Shown here: one piece after another, positions 33,764-43,309 of the stretch | How the letters are laid out: the number at the start of each line of letters is the position of its first letter | How positions within the stretch are numbered: position 1 is the first letter of the stretch | Assembly (NCBI GenBank): GCA_910585295.1 | Contig: CAJUDE010000042.1 | Coordinates: 21,482-85,481, forward strand | Length of the DNA stretch: 64,000 nucleotides | Direction: 5' to 3' | DNA from: an uncultured Lachnospiraceae bacterium | GTDB lineage: Bacteria; Bacillota; Clostridia; Lachnospirales; Lachnospiraceae | Notes under the pieces: generated by a model | Databases searched by the model: none | Told to the model about the DNA's origin: nothing | Seen by the model: only the letters and a program-made list of their open reading frames with translations | Program-made: the position numbers and the translations under genes

Positions 33764-36337
33764 ATGAATATTCAGAAATTTACGCAGAAGTCAATAGAAG
33801 CAATCAATGGATGTGAGAAGCTGGCATATGAATATGGCAACCAGGAAATAGAGCAGGAGCATTTGCTGGTTTCCCTGTTATTGCAGGAAGATGGGTTGAT
33901 CCCAAAATTAATTGAGAAAATGGAAATTAATCTAGGCCATTTTACAGAAAATGCCCAAAAACACCTTGCAAAACGGGTGAAAGTGTCTGGCGGGCAAGTG
34001 TATATGGGGCAAAACCTCAACAAAGTGTTGGTCAGCGCAGAGGATGAAGCAAAGAAAATGGGTGATGAATACGTGTCCGTAGAGCATTTATTCCTAACGT
34101 TGCTGAAATACCCCAACCAAGCGTTGAAAGAAATTTTCAAAGAATATGGGATTACAAGGGAGCGTTTCTTACAGGCGCTTGCCACGGTGCGGGGCAACCA
34201 AAAAGTGGTGTCTGACAACCCGGAAGCAACCTATGACACATTGGCAAAATATGGGTATGACATGGTGGGGCGCGCCAGGGAGCAGAAGCTTGACCCAGTG
34301 ATTGGGCGGGACAATGAGATTCGGAATGTGGTCCGCATTTTGTCCCGAAAGACCAAGAATAACCCAGTCCTGATTGGGGAGCCGGGCGTAGGGAAAACAG
34401 CGGTAGTGGAAGGGCTTGCCCAGCGGATTGTCCGGGGGGACGTGCCGGAAGGCCTAAAAGATAAGCGGCTGTTTGCCTTAGATATGGGGGCTTTGGTGGC
34501 AGGCGCAAAATACCGCGGCGAATTTGAGGAACGCTTAAAGGCAGTCCTGGATGAAATTAAAAGCAGCGATGGGCAAATTATCCTGTTTATAGATGAACTC
34601 CATACAATCGTGGGGGCGGGCAAGACAGACGGCGCCATGGATGCAGGGCAGTTGTTAAAGCCCATGCTGGCCCGCGGCGAGCTGCACTGTATTGGGGCAA
34701 CTACCCTGGATGAATACCGGGAATATATTGAGAAAGACGCCGCGTTGGAACGTAGGTTCCAGCCAGTGCTTGTGGCAGAGCCTACTGTAGAGGACACAAT
34801 CTCTATTTTAAGGGGCTTAAAGGAGCGTTATGAAGTGTTCCATGGGGTTAAGATTACAGACTCTGCCCTGGTATCTGCGGCAATGCTTTCCAATCGGTAT
34901 ATCAGTGACCGTTTCCTGCCAGATAAGGCCATTGACCTAGTGGACGAGGCCTGTGCGTTAATTAAGACCGAACTGGATTCCATGCCTGCAGAATTAGATG
35001 AACTGCAGCGCAGGGTAATGCAGATGGAGATAGAGGAGGCCGCCCTGAAAAAAGAAGAGGACCGCTTAAGCAAGGACCGCTTAGAGGCCCTTCAAAAAGA
35101 GCTGGCCGACCTGAAAAATGAATTCCAGTCCCGGAAAGCCCAGTGGGATAATGAGAAAAATTCGGTAGAAAAAGTCCAGAAGCTTCGGGAAGAGTTGGAA
35201 CACATTAACAAAGAGATTGCCATGGCACAGCAGAATTACGACCTGGAAAAGGCGGCGGAGCTGCAATATGGCAAGAAGCCGCAAATCCAGCGCCAATTGG
35301 AAATAGAAGAGGAACAGGTGAAAAATAAGGATTTAAGCCTGGTGCATGAAAGTGTAAGCGAGGAGGAAATTGCCAAAATAATTTCCCGCTGGACAGGGAT
35401 TCCTGTGGCAAAGCTGACAGAAAGTGAGCGGAACAAAACGCTGCATTTGGATGAAGAACTCCATAAGCGGGTGATTGGCCAGGAAGAAGGCGTGACTAAG
35501 GTAACAGAAGCAATTATCCGTTCCAAAGCAGGGATTAAAGACCCCAGCAAGCCCATTGGCTCTTTTTTATTCCTTGGGCCAACCGGGGTAGGCAAGACAG
35601 AATTAGCAAAGGCCTTAGCGGCAAGCTTGTTTGATGATGAGAATAATATGGTGCGGATTGACATGAGCGAATATATGGAAAAATATTCTGTGTCCCGCCT
35701 GATTGGGGCGCCTCCCGGATATGTGGGTTATGAAGAAGGGGGGCAGTTGACGGAGGCGGTGCGCCGGAAGCCATATTCTGTCGTGTTGTTTGACGAAGTG
35801 GAAAAGGCCCATCCTGATGTATTTAATGTATTGCTTCAAGTGCTGGATGATGGGCGCGTCACAGATTCCCAAGGGCGTACTGTGGACTTCAAAAATACGA
35901 TTTTAATTATGACTTCTAACCTCGGCTCCTCCTATTTGCTGGAAGGCATAGAAGAGGACGGGGAGATTAAGCCTGAGTGTGAGGAAGCGGTGATGGCTGA
36001 GCTTCAGGGAAGCTTCCGTCCAGAGTTCCTTAACCGCTTGGATGAAATTATCCTGTTTAAGCCTTTGGCGAAACATGATATTGGGGGTATCATTTACCTT
36101 TTAATGGAGGACTTGAACAAACGCTTAGTGGAGCGGGAAATATCTGTCGAGTTGACCGAGGCGGCGCGGGAATTTATTGTGGAGCATGGATATGACCCAG
36201 TATATGGCGCAAGGCCCTTAAAGCGGTATTTGCAGAAAACGGTGGAAACCCTGGCGGCAAAGAAAATCCTTGCAGGTAAAGTGGGCGTTGGGGACGTGAT
36301 TTTGGTTGATGTGGAAAATGGGGAGTTAGTGTGCTGA
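33764..36337 (+). CDS. clpB: ATP-dependent chaperone ClpB
   Basis: The 857-residue protein has the full ClpB plan: N-terminal repeat domain (about 1-145, with NQEIEQEHLLVSLL), first AAA+ module with Walker A GEPGVGKT near residue 207, the middle coiled coil (about 410-530, with the long AALKKEEDRLSKDRLEALQK stretch), and the second AAA+ module with GPTGVGKT near residue 605. The middle domain separates it from ClpA/ClpC. ClpB hexamers pull apart aggregates with DnaK. AGGAGGGAAGGAGG precedes ATG. A CIRCE site controls it, and a strong terminator follows, so it is a single-gene unit. Confidence 0.97.
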   Translation: MNIQKFTQKSIEAINGCEKLAYEYGNQEIEQEHLLVSLLLQEDGLIPKLIEKMEINLGHFTENAQKHLAKRVKVSGGQVYMGQNLNKVLVSAEDEAKKMGDEYVSVEHLFLTLLKYPNQALKEIFKEYGITRERFLQALATVRGNQKVVSDNPEATYDTLAKYGYDMVGRAREQKLDPVIGRDNEIRNVVRILSRKTKNNPVLIGEPGVGKTAVVEGLAQRIVRGDVPEGLKDKRLFALDMGALVAGAKYRGEFEERLKAVLDEIKSSDGQIILFIDELHTIVGAGKTDGAMDAGQLLKPMLARGELHCIGATTLDEYREYIEKDAALERRFQPVLVAEPTVEDTISILRGLKERYEVFHGVKITDSALVSAAMLSNRYISDRFLPDKAIDLVDEACALIKTELDSMPAELDELQRRVMQMEIEEAALKKEEDRLSKDRLEALQKELADLKNEFQSRKAQWDNEKNSVEKVQKLREELEHINKEIAMAQQNYDLEKAAELQYGKKPQIQRQLEIEEEQVKNKDLSLVHESVSEEEIAKIISRWTGIPVAKLTESERNKTLHLDEELHKRVIGQEEGVTKVTEAIIRSKAGIKDPSKPIGSFLFLGPTGVGKTELAKALAASLFDDENNMVRIDMSEYMEKYSVSRLIGAPPGYVGYEEGGQLTEAVRRKPYSVVLFDEVEKAHPDVFNVLLQVLDDGRVTDSQGRTVDFKNTILIMTSNLGSSYLLEGIEEDGEIKPECEEAVMAELQGSFRPEFLNRLDEIILFKPLAKHDIGGIIYLLMEDLNKRLVEREISVELTEAAREFIVEHGYDPVYGARPLKRYLQKTVETLAAKKILAGKVGVGDVILVDVENGELVC

Positions 36338-36373
36338 CCCATTGGCTGTTTGCCAAATTTGTTCCCGTATCGG

Positions 36374-36420
36374 CAAGGGTGGAAAGAAATTAAAAAATTC
36401 CTTTCCACCCTTGTTTTTTT
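36374..36420 (+). terminator. Terminator of clpB
   Basis: CAAGGGTGGAAAG (36374-36386) and CTTTCCACCCTTG (36401-36413) form a perfect 13-bp stem followed by TTTTTTT. Confidence 0.92.
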
Positions 36421-36457
36421 GTATTATTTGTATTATTATAGATAATACAAATAATAC
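36421..36457. promoter_or_regulatory. Perfect 16-bp palindromic operator upstream of the GntR gene
   Basis: GTATTATTTGTATTAT (36421-36436) and ATAATACAAATAATAC (36442-36457) are exact reverse complements around a 5-base centre. It directly precedes the GntR ribosome site and starts right after the clpB terminator. YtrA-type GntR regulators bind such AT-rich dyads and repress their own operon. Confidence 0.75.
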
Positions 36458-36476
36458 AAATTTGGAGGTGGGGAGC

Positions 36477-36842
36477 ATGGTGATGGAACTGGATTTTGCC
36501 AGCAGCGTGCCAATTTACCAGCAAATTAGGGATCAAATTGTGAAGGCAGTGGCAAATGGTGAATTTACGGACGGAGACAGGCTCCCAAGCGTCCGGGCGC
36601 TTGCCGGGGAAGCTGGAATAAATACAATGACTGTGAATAAATCATATCAGTTATTGAAACAAGAAGGGTACATTGTCACAGACAGGCGCAATGGCGCGAT
36701 TGTGCAGTGTGCAGGCGGGAAGAAGGGGAAGGTGAGGCAGAAAGTGAAGGAAGGGGTAGGCCTGTTGGCCGCGGAAGCAAAGGTAGCAGGGATTTCCCAG
36801 GAAGAGTTTCTCGAAATATGCAGGGAGTGTTACCAAAGGTAG
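36477..36842 (+). CDS. GntR-family regulator, YtrA type
   Basis: ATG 36477 with GGAGGTGGGGAG upstream gives a 121-residue protein. It has a GntR winged helix (VPIYQQIRDQIVKAVANGEF, SVRALAGEAGINTMTVNKSY, LLKQEGYIVTDRRNGAIV) and only a short helical tail, which defines the YtrA subfamily. These small dimers usually control a membrane-protein or ABC operon downstream; here the next gene is a large DUF5808-type membrane protein 64 bases away. The palindrome at 36421 is its likely site. Confidence 0.92.
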   Translation: MVMELDFASSVPIYQQIRDQIVKAVANGEFTDGDRLPSVRALAGEAGINTMTVNKSYQLLKQEGYIVTDRRNGAIVQCAGGKKGKVRQKVKEGVGLLAAEAKVAGISQEEFLEICRECYQR

Positions 36843-36906
36843 CATATGGAAGAGTAGGCTTGTTACGTCGGCCTGGAAATCTGTAAGGAACCTGAGGAGG
36901 TAGTGT

Positions 36907-38322
36907 ATGGCAATAAAGATTATTTTGGCAGTTAGTATGCTGCCTGTTCTGCTTATCATGTATGGAGCATGTTGGTTTTTGGCGGGGGAGAAGAATGGCG
37001 CGTTATTTGGGGTTGGTTTGTGGGAAGGAGCCGGAGGACAGCCTAGAATACAGGAAATAAAGAGGCTTTACAAAAAGGAACTGAACCTGTGCGCCCTGTT
37101 TTGCCTGCTGCTGTCTTTCCTGCCATTATTGCTAAGGCATAGTTCCCTGGTAATTGCCGGGATGATGGCATGGACTTACTTTTCCGTTGCATTCTTGCTT
37201 TTCCCATTCCAAAGGGCAAATCGGAGGATGGGAGAATTAAAGAGGGAGTGTTTGGAAGCCTTGCCAGAAAAGGAAAAAAGGAGTGGGGAAAAGTTATTGG
37301 TTGATGTGACAGCCGCAGGAATCCAAAAACCTGAATTACCACAAAGCGGGATGTATGCGGGAGGGGTGTTTGCCTTGCTCCCGGCTGTTGCTGAAGCAGC
37401 TCTGTACCAAGTTTGGAGGAACCCATGGCTGCCAGAATTATGGGTCAGTGAGTTTTTGCTGCTGTCGATTGGAGGCATCGCCTGGCTGTTCCTATTATAT
37501 TTCAAGTTATATGGGAAGCAGCGGATAAGGGCCTTCACGTATAACAGTAAGGTGAATTTGCAGGTCTCAGAAATACGCAGGTACCATTGGGGCAGGCTTT
37601 GCAGGAATATGGCATGGATGGTAGGGGCGCTTAACTGGGGAATGCTGTTTGCTATCCATGTCTCCCCAAAATGGTTTCCATGGATGGCGATGGCTGCGAG
37701 CCTGCTTTTTGGCATATGCAGCATGGCGCAGGTAGCCTTATGCTGGCAAAGGATAGAGAAAAGCAGCAGGAAATATCTGGAATTAGAGCCGTTGGCAGAA
37801 GAAGATAATGACAAATACTGGATTTGGGGGATGTTTTACTACAATAAAAACGACAGCCGTACCATGGTGGAGCAGCGGGCGTCCATAGGGATGACTTATA
37901 ACATGGCGAAAACCAAAGTGAAAGTTGGAATGGCAATCCTTTTTGCAGTTATTTTTCTTTTGCCATTTGGGCTTTGCGGGTGGATGGTATTGGAAGAATT
38001 CACCCCAGTATCCCTTTTGTATGAGGATGGCGTGTTGGTTTCAAGGCATTTGGGGAATGTGTACCAGATTAAGCGGGAGGATATCAAGCAAGCGGTTTTA
38101 TTGGAAGAGGAGCCAGACATACGCAAAAGGAGCGGGACTGGGATGGAGACAGTGAAAAAAGGCGACTTTTACAGCGAGGGCTGCCAAAGGGATTTTAAGG
38201 TGTGCATCAACCCGCAAAACCCCCCGTTCCTTATGGTGGAGGATACGGATGGGGCATGGTACCTTCTGGGCGGCAGCGACGGGGAGGAGGCTCGAGATAT
38301 CCAGAATATAATACAGCCCTGA
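36907..38322 (+). CDS. DUF5808-type polytopic membrane protein
   Basis: The 471-residue protein has about nine hydrophobic segments, a soluble insert near residues 100-130 and the motif KYWIWGMFYYNKNDSRTMVE at about residue 305, which marks DUF5808. The C-terminal 100 residues (VSRHLGNVYQIKREDI, then YLLGGSDGEE) resemble a small PH-like beta domain. CTGAGGAGG precedes ATG. Genes of this kind follow YtrA-type GntR regulators in many Firmicutes. Function is unknown; a role in envelope stress is plausible. Confidence 0.8.
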   Translation: MAIKIILAVSMLPVLLIMYGACWFLAGEKNGALFGVGLWEGAGGQPRIQEIKRLYKKELNLCALFCLLLSFLPLLLRHSSLVIAGMMAWTYFSVAFLLFPFQRANRRMGELKRECLEALPEKEKRSGEKLLVDVTAAGIQKPELPQSGMYAGGVFALLPAVAEAALYQVWRNPWLPELWVSEFLLLSIGGIAWLFLLYFKLYGKQRIRAFTYNSKVNLQVSEIRRYHWGRLCRNMAWMVGALNWGMLFAIHVSPKWFPWMAMAASLLFGICSMAQVALCWQRIEKSSRKYLELEPLAEEDNDKYWIWGMFYYNKNDSRTMVEQRASIGMTYNMAKTKVKVGMAILFAVIFLLPFGLCGWMVLEEFTPVSLLYEDGVLVSRHLGNVYQIKREDIKQAVLLEEEPDIRKRSGTGMETVKKGDFYSEGCQRDFKVCINPQNPPFLMVEDTDGAWYLLGGSDGEEARDIQNIIQP

Positions 38323-38363
38323 CTTCATATATTTTATGGAAATCTCTGTGGAGTATGGAGTGG

Positions 38364-39110
38364 ATGAAGGGAAAGAAGGTTTGGAAAAAATTTCTTGCGT
38401 TTGATTTGTGCTGCGCCTGCATGGCATTTGGGATGGTGGCGGCAGGAATTGGGAAAGGGGCTAGGTTAAAGCAAGGGCTGCAAACGGCGGCAAGGAGCCT
38501 GGACGCGGCGGAACAAGCGTCTGGCGCTGCGCGGGAAGGCAGCCCATCCTCTGAAAAAAAGAGAGTGGCGCTTACCTTTGACGATGGGCCGAATCCCCAG
38601 TATACGCCGGAAATGCTGGATGCATTGGAAGAGAGGGGGGTAAAAGCCACATTTTTCCTTTTGGGCCAGGAAGTGGAAAAATATCCTGAGATTGTGAAAG
38701 AAATCCAGGAGGGAGGGCATTTGATTGGGAACCATTCTTATAAGCATGAACAGTTAAGCAAGCTTCCTATGGAACAGGCGTGCAGCCAGGTGAGCCGGAC
38801 GAATGAGCTGATTTATGGGATAACGGGGGTGTACCCTTCTTATTTGCGCCCGCCATTTGGGGATTGGCATGAGGAACTGGACAACGAGGTAAATATGGTG
38901 GAAGTGCTATGGGATGTGGATACCCTGGACTGGTCCAGCCAGAACCATGTGAAGATTGTAAATAAAGTGCTGAAAAATGTGCAGGAAGATGACATAATCC
39001 TCATGCATGATGGGTATGAGGCTTCCGTGACGGCGGCCATAGAGATTATAGACACGTTAAAAAAACAAGGGTATGAGTTTGTGACGGTGGATGAGCTGCT
39101 GTTTGATTGA
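38364..39110 (+). CDS. Polysaccharide deacetylase (NodB domain), membrane-anchored
   Basis: ATG 38364 has GTGGAG 10 bases upstream; ATG 38355 is an alternative. The 248-residue protein has an N-terminal hydrophobic anchor (about residues 10-28), a short linker, and a NodB deacetylase domain with all five motifs: ALTFDDGPNP, the metal-binding HSYKH, YLRPPFG, DVDTLDWS and ILMHDG. It should remove acetyl groups from peptidoglycan or another surface glycan outside the membrane, which commonly gives lysozyme resistance. It is only 40 bases downstream of the DUF5808 gene. Confidence 0.92.
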   Translation: MKGKKVWKKFLAFDLCCACMAFGMVAAGIGKGARLKQGLQTAARSLDAAEQASGAAREGSPSSEKKRVALTFDDGPNPQYTPEMLDALEERGVKATFFLLGQEVEKYPEIVKEIQEGGHLIGNHSYKHEQLSKLPMEQACSQVSRTNELIYGITGVYPSYLRPPFGDWHEELDNEVNMVEVLWDVDTLDWSSQNHVKIVNKVLKNVQEDDIILMHDGYEASVTAAIEIIDTLKKQGYEFVTVDELLFD

Positions 39111-39170
39111 TATTTGCAGTGGAACATGGTATGATTTCTAAATACCAAAACATGCGAAGGAGGAGCCGCC

Positions 39171-40499
39171 ATGGATTTATTTGAATATATGAGGGAGCAG
39201 AACCAGGAAAAGGAATCTCCGCTGGCAAGCCGCATACGCCCCACATGCCTGGAGGAGGTGGCGGGGCAGCGGCACATTATAGGAAAAGACAAACTTCTGT
39301 ACCGCGCCATACAGGCGGATAAATTAAGCTCAATTATTTTTTATGGGCCGCCGGGAACTGGGAAAACTACGCTGGCAAAAGTAATTGCAAATACGACCAG
39401 CGCGGCATTTACCCAGATCAATGCAACTTCCGCTGGGAAAAAAGACATGGAGGAGGTGGTGCGGCAGGCCAAAAATAATCAGGGGATGTATGGAAGGAAG
39501 ACCATATTATTTATAGACGAAATCCACCGCTTTAATAAATCTCAGCAGGACTACCTGCTTCCGTTTGTGGAAGACGGCACGGTGGTCTTAATTGGGGCCA
39601 CCACAGAAAACCCATATTTCGAGGTGAACGGGGCGCTTTTGTCCCGCTCAGTGATTTTTGAGCTGAAGCCTTTGGAAAAAGAAGATATCAAAGGGATTTT
39701 GGCGCGGGCGGCCACAGACCAGGAAAAAGGCATGGGAAGCTATGGGGCGGTGTTGGAGGAAGACGCGCTGGAGTTTTTGGCTGATGTGGCAAACGGGGAC
39801 GCAAGGGCAGCGCTGACTGCCTTAGAGTTGGGCGTGCTTACGACAGACAGGAGTGGGGATGGGAAAATCCATATTACCCTGGATGTGGCGTCCGAGTGCA
39901 TCCAAAAGAGGGCGGTGCAGTATGATAAGGGCGGCGACAACCATTACGATACAATTTCTGCATTTATTAAGAGCATGCGGGGGTCAGACCCGGACGCGGC
40001 AGTGTATTATCTGGCGAAAATGCTGTATGCTGGGGAAGACATTAAATTTATAGCCCGGCGCATTATGATTTGCGCTTCTGAGGATGTAGGGAATGCTGAC
40101 CCTAACGCTCTGGTGGTGGCGGTAAGCGCAGCCCAGGCAGTGGAACGGGTTGGGATGCCGGAAGCCCAGATTATCCTCTCCCAGGCGGTGGCATATGTGG
40201 CAAGCGCGCCGAAAAGCAATGCGTCTTGCAGGGCGATTGAGCAGGCGATGGGGGTTGTTCGGTCAACCAAGACGGCGCCTGTCCCCGCCCACCTTCAAGA
40301 TTCCCATTATAAGGGCGCCAAGAAGCTGGGGCATGGGCAGGGCTACCTTTACGCCCATGATTTCCCCAACCATTATGTAGAGCAGCAGTACCTTCCAGAC
40401 GGGTTGGTTGGCATGACATTTTATGAGCCTACAGAAAATGGGTATGAAAAACAGATAAAATCCCACCTGGCGTTTCTGAAAGGAGGACAAGAGCCTTGA
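39171..40499 (+). CDS. rarA: Replication-associated recombination protein RarA/MgsA
   Basis: The 442-residue AAA+ protein begins PLASRIRPTCLEEVAGQRHI, with Walker A YGPPGTGKTTLAK, Walker B ILFIDEIHRFNK and sensor 1 VLIGATTENPYFEV. The C-terminal half has the tetramerisation domain with DNHYDTISAFIKSMRGSDPD and YLYAHDFPNHYVEQQYLP, diagnostic for RarA/MgsA/WRNIP1. It acts at stalled replication forks. AGGAGG precedes ATG. It follows the deacetylase gene after 60 bases. Confidence 0.95.
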   Translation: MDLFEYMREQNQEKESPLASRIRPTCLEEVAGQRHIIGKDKLLYRAIQADKLSSIIFYGPPGTGKTTLAKVIANTTSAAFTQINATSAGKKDMEEVVRQAKNNQGMYGRKTILFIDEIHRFNKSQQDYLLPFVEDGTVVLIGATTENPYFEVNGALLSRSVIFELKPLEKEDIKGILARAATDQEKGMGSYGAVLEEDALEFLADVANGDARAALTALELGVLTTDRSGDGKIHITLDVASECIQKRAVQYDKGGDNHYDTISAFIKSMRGSDPDAAVYYLAKMLYAGEDIKFIARRIMICASEDVGNADPNALVVAVSAAQAVERVGMPEAQIILSQAVAYVASAPKSNASCRAIEQAMGVVRSTKTAPVPAHLQDSHYKGAKKLGHGQGYLYAHDFPNHYVEQQYLPDGLVGMTFYEPTENGYEKQIKSHLAFLKGGQEP

Positions 40500-40555
40500 T
40501 TTCCTTTGGATAGTCCCTGATACACGCACATATGTAAATTTGTGAAAGAAAATAC

Positions 40556-40584
40556 TTTACAAGCAGAGTGGAATGGTGCATAAT
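40556..40584 (+). promoter_or_regulatory. Promoter of the aminotransferase gene
   Basis: TTTACA (40556-40561) and CATAAT (40579-40584) are 17 bases apart, 77 bases upstream of the start codon. Confidence 0.6.
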
Positions 40585-40661
40585 AGGGAATGTTGAAAAA
40601 AGAGAGATAATAGAAGCAAGGCTGTTTGGAAAGTGAAAAAGGAATTCAGGAGGAATGAGAT

Positions 40662-41957
40662 ATGCAGTCGTATCAGGAAATGAGCAGGGAAGAACTATTG
40701 AAGGAAAAGGCGGCATTGGAAGCAGCTTACCGGAATTATGCGAAAAGCGGGCTGAAGCTGGATATGTCTAGGGGGAAGCCATCTGCAGAGCAGTTGGATT
40801 TATCCATGGGCATGATGGATGTGCTTAACAGCAATACAGACCTGAGCTGTGAAGATGGGACAGACTGCCGGAATTATGGGATCCTGGATGGGATCCATGA
40901 GGCAAAAGTGCTGTTGGGGGATATGATTGAGTGCCATCCAGACAATATTATTATTTATGGGAACTCCAGCCTGAATATCATGTTTGATACAGTTGCAAGG
41001 TCTATGACCCATGGGGTAATGGGCAATACGCCGTGGTGTAAGCTGGATAAGGTGAAATTTCTGTGTCCGGTGCCAGGGTATGACAGGCATTTTGCCATTA
41101 CCGAGTATTTTGGGATTGAGATGGTCAATGTGCCTATGCTCCCTACAGGACCGGATATGGATATTGTAGAAGAATTGGTAAGCAAAGATGAGGCCATTAA
41201 GGCCATCTGGTGCGTGCCAAAGTATTCTAACCCACAGGGCATCACATATTCCGATGAGACTGTCCGCCGTTTTGCCAGGCTCAAACCAGCGGCAAAGGAT
41301 TTTAGGATTTATTGGGACAATGCATATGGGGTGCACCATCTGTATGACATTGACCAGGATAACCTAGTGGAGATTATGGCGGAGTGCAAACGTGCGGGCA
41401 ACCCTGACATGGTGTATAAATTTTGCTCCACATCCAAAATCAGTTTTCCAGGGTCTGGCGTGGCGGCAATTGCCACATCAGCCAATAACCTGGTGGAAAT
41501 CAAGAAGCAGATGCAGATAGCCACCATTGGGCATGATAAGGTGAACCAGTTGCGCCATGTAAGGTTTTTCAAAGATATTTATGGCATGACGGAGCATATG
41601 CGCAAACATGCGGAAATCTTGCGCCCTAAGTTTGAAATGATTATTGATAAATTTGAAAAAGAACTGCAAGGAAAGGATGCAGGAAGCTGGATTGCGCCTA
41701 AGGGCGGGTATTTTATTGCATTTGAGGCTTTAGAAGGATGTGCAAAGGCGATTGTTGCAAAAGCGAAGAAGGCTGGCGTGACCATGACCCCTGCCGGAGC
41801 CCCTTATCCCTATGGAAAAGACCCCAAAGACACTACCATCCGCATAGCTCCCACATATCCAACCCTGGATGACCTGAAAATTGCCACCGATATTTTTGTT
41901 ATATGCGTGAAGCTGGTGACAATTGAGAAGGTATTGGAAAACAAGCCTGCATCTTAG
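40662..41957 (+). CDS. PLP-dependent aminotransferase (Asp/MocR-like class I)
   Basis: The 431-residue protein belongs to the fold-type I aminotransferases of the PF12897 kind: LKLDMSRGKPSAEQLDLS opens it, then IIIYGNSSLNIMFDTV (PLP phosphate contact), KAIWCVPKYSNPQG, RIYWDNAYGVHHLY (Asp and Tyr contacts) and CSTSKISFPGSG with the Schiff-base lysine near residue 259. It likely transfers amino groups between an acidic amino acid and a 2-oxo acid. AGGAGG precedes ATG; it is a single-gene unit with its own promoter and terminator. Confidence 0.88.
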   Translation: MQSYQEMSREELLKEKAALEAAYRNYAKSGLKLDMSRGKPSAEQLDLSMGMMDVLNSNTDLSCEDGTDCRNYGILDGIHEAKVLLGDMIECHPDNIIIYGNSSLNIMFDTVARSMTHGVMGNTPWCKLDKVKFLCPVPGYDRHFAITEYFGIEMVNVPMLPTGPDMDIVEELVSKDEAIKAIWCVPKYSNPQGITYSDETVRRFARLKPAAKDFRIYWDNAYGVHHLYDIDQDNLVEIMAECKRAGNPDMVYKFCSTSKISFPGSGVAAIATSANNLVEIKKQMQIATIGHDKVNQLRHVRFFKDIYGMTEHMRKHAEILRPKFEMIIDKFEKELQGKDAGSWIAPKGGYFIAFEALEGCAKAIVAKAKKAGVTMTPAGAPYPYGKDPKDTTIRIAPTYPTLDDLKIATDIFVICVKLVTIEKVLENKPAS

Positions 41958-41974
41958 GGGGATCGCGGGGCGGG

Positions 41975-42016
41975 GCAGCCAAGGCTTTGTAAGGCAAAGC
42001 TGCGGCTGCTCTTTTG
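41975..42016 (+). terminator. Terminator of the aminotransferase gene
   Basis: GCAGCC and GGCTGC, extended inward by GGCTTTG and CAAAGC, form a stem followed by TCTTTT. Confidence 0.75.
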
Positions 42017-42379
42017 CCGTATAGAAATTTTGCCTCAGAGGTTTGATGAGATTGGAAACCAGAGCAGACGGGGAACCCCGCTTTGCAGGATTCTTTGCCT
42101 AGGGCGTCGTGGCCGTTGGCATAGGCTGAATGGTTGGGCATAAGCCAATTAGAATATCCATTAATCACTTACAAACGCTGTACTTTTATTTGTGCGTATG
42201 ATAGAATATGCATAAAGGTGGTTGGCATCTCAGACCATATCAGAAGGAAGGGGCCTTACCCAATGATTGTGGATATGCTGGCGGGATTCTTGGCGAAAGC
42301 TTACATATGGGCGGCTGAAAGAATCTCGACGCTGCAAGGATGGGAGGTTCCATTTAGAAAGGATGGATAATAAAAGAAC
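42017..42379. other. Intergenic region before the alarmone synthetase
   Basis: No convincing gene. An open frame at 42134-42370 lacks a ribosome site and a recognisable protein pattern. A weak promoter for the following gene may lie near 42190 (TATGATAGAATATG). Confidence 0.45.
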
Positions 42380-43039
42380 ATGGAAGTACCCGTTAAATTT
42401 AATGAAGGCGTGACCAGTTGGGAAACGGTTATATTTTTATATAATTCGGCTTTGAAGGAAGTGGGTACCAAAGTTGATATTTTAAATGATGAATTTCGGC
42501 ATGTACATAAATATAACCCAATTGAATATATTAAATCCAGGATTAAGTCCCCAGAGAGTATTGTAAAGAAGTTGAAGCGGCATGGGTATGAAAGCACCAT
42601 TGAGAATATGGTGAACCATATTAATGATATTGCAGGGATTCGGGTGGTATGTTCTTTTACCTCTGATATTTACCGGTTGGCGGAGATGATTGGCAGGCAG
42701 AATGATTTGACTGTGGTTTCAATTAAGGATTATATTAAGAATCCAAAAGACAGCGGCTATAAAAGTTACCATATGTTGGTTACAGTCCCAATATTCCTGA
42801 CAGAAGGGGTGGTGGATACAAAGGTTGAGATTCAAATCAGAACCATCGCCATGGACTTTTGGGCAAGCCTGGAACATAAGATTTACTATAAATTTGAAGG
42901 GAACGCGCCAGAATATATCAGCCGTGACCTGCAGGAATGCGCAGGCATTGTATCTATGCTGGACGCGAAAATGCTTTCCTTAAACGAAGCTATCATACAG
43001 GCAAAGGAAGAACAGAGAGTGAAGGAACAGTGGAAGTAA
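42380..43039 (+). CDS. Small alarmone synthetase (GTP pyrophosphokinase, RelQ/YjbM-like)
   Basis: The 219-residue protein is a stand-alone RelA/SpoT synthetase domain: PIEYIKSRIKSPESIVKKLK, then NHINDIAGIRVVCSF, KNPKDSGYKSYHMLVTVP and VEIQIRTIAMDFWASLEHKI with the catalytic Glu in the EIQIRT motif. There is no hydrolase or TGS domain. It makes (p)ppGpp from ATP and GDP/GTP, in tetramers in known homologues. The Shine-Dalgarno is weak (AAGGATGG 11 bases upstream). It is a single gene followed by a terminator. Confidence 0.92.
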   Translation: MEVPVKFNEGVTSWETVIFLYNSALKEVGTKVDILNDEFRHVHKYNPIEYIKSRIKSPESIVKKLKRHGYESTIENMVNHINDIAGIRVVCSFTSDIYRLAEMIGRQNDLTVVSIKDYIKNPKDSGYKSYHMLVTVPIFLTEGVVDTKVEIQIRTIAMDFWASLEHKIYYKFEGNAPEYISRDLQECAGIVSMLDAKMLSLNEAIIQAKEEQRVKEQWK

Positions 43040-43153
43040 GGATGGAAGCGGCGGAAGTCCCTTTTTTAAACGCCCAACATCCATTGCCCAGCCTTGGGCC
43101 GCGTAGCCTTTCACAATACTCCGCTTGGCCCTGAACGAATCCATATTAGAAAT

Positions 43154-43195
43154 GCCCTTAGCTGTGGGTAGGGACTCATGGCTAAGGGCGTTTTT
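43154..43195 (+). terminator. Terminator downstream of the alarmone synthetase
   Basis: GCCCTTAGC (43154-43162) pairs with GCTAAGGGC (43181-43189), followed by GTTTTTA. It lies 115 bases after the synthetase stop. Confidence 0.8.
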
Positions 43196-43243
43196 ACGGA
43201 AGGAGGTCGAAGCCAAGAGTGTAAAGCAATGGAAGAAAGAAAT

Positions 43244-43293
43244 CTTTTTCAATATGCTTGTCACAAAAAATTATCCTTATCTGGTATCAATCA
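43244..43293 (-). repeat. Solo end of the toxin-antitoxin MITE family
   Basis: Read on the - strand, TTGATTGATACCAGATAAGG ATAATTTTTT and then AAGCATATTGAAAAA match the end at 30154-30185 and the copy at 44950-45031. No toxin or antitoxin gene is attached. Confidence 0.65.
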
Positions 43294-43309
43294 ATATTTG
43301 TGTGTAAAT

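Noticed and set aside
36094..36408. Antisense frames at the clpB 3' end
   Set aside because: Shadow frames of clpB and its terminator; serine- and proline-rich without pattern.
42134..42370. 78-residue frame before the alarmone synthetase
   Set aside because: No ribosome site, composition unlike neighbouring proteins, no motif.
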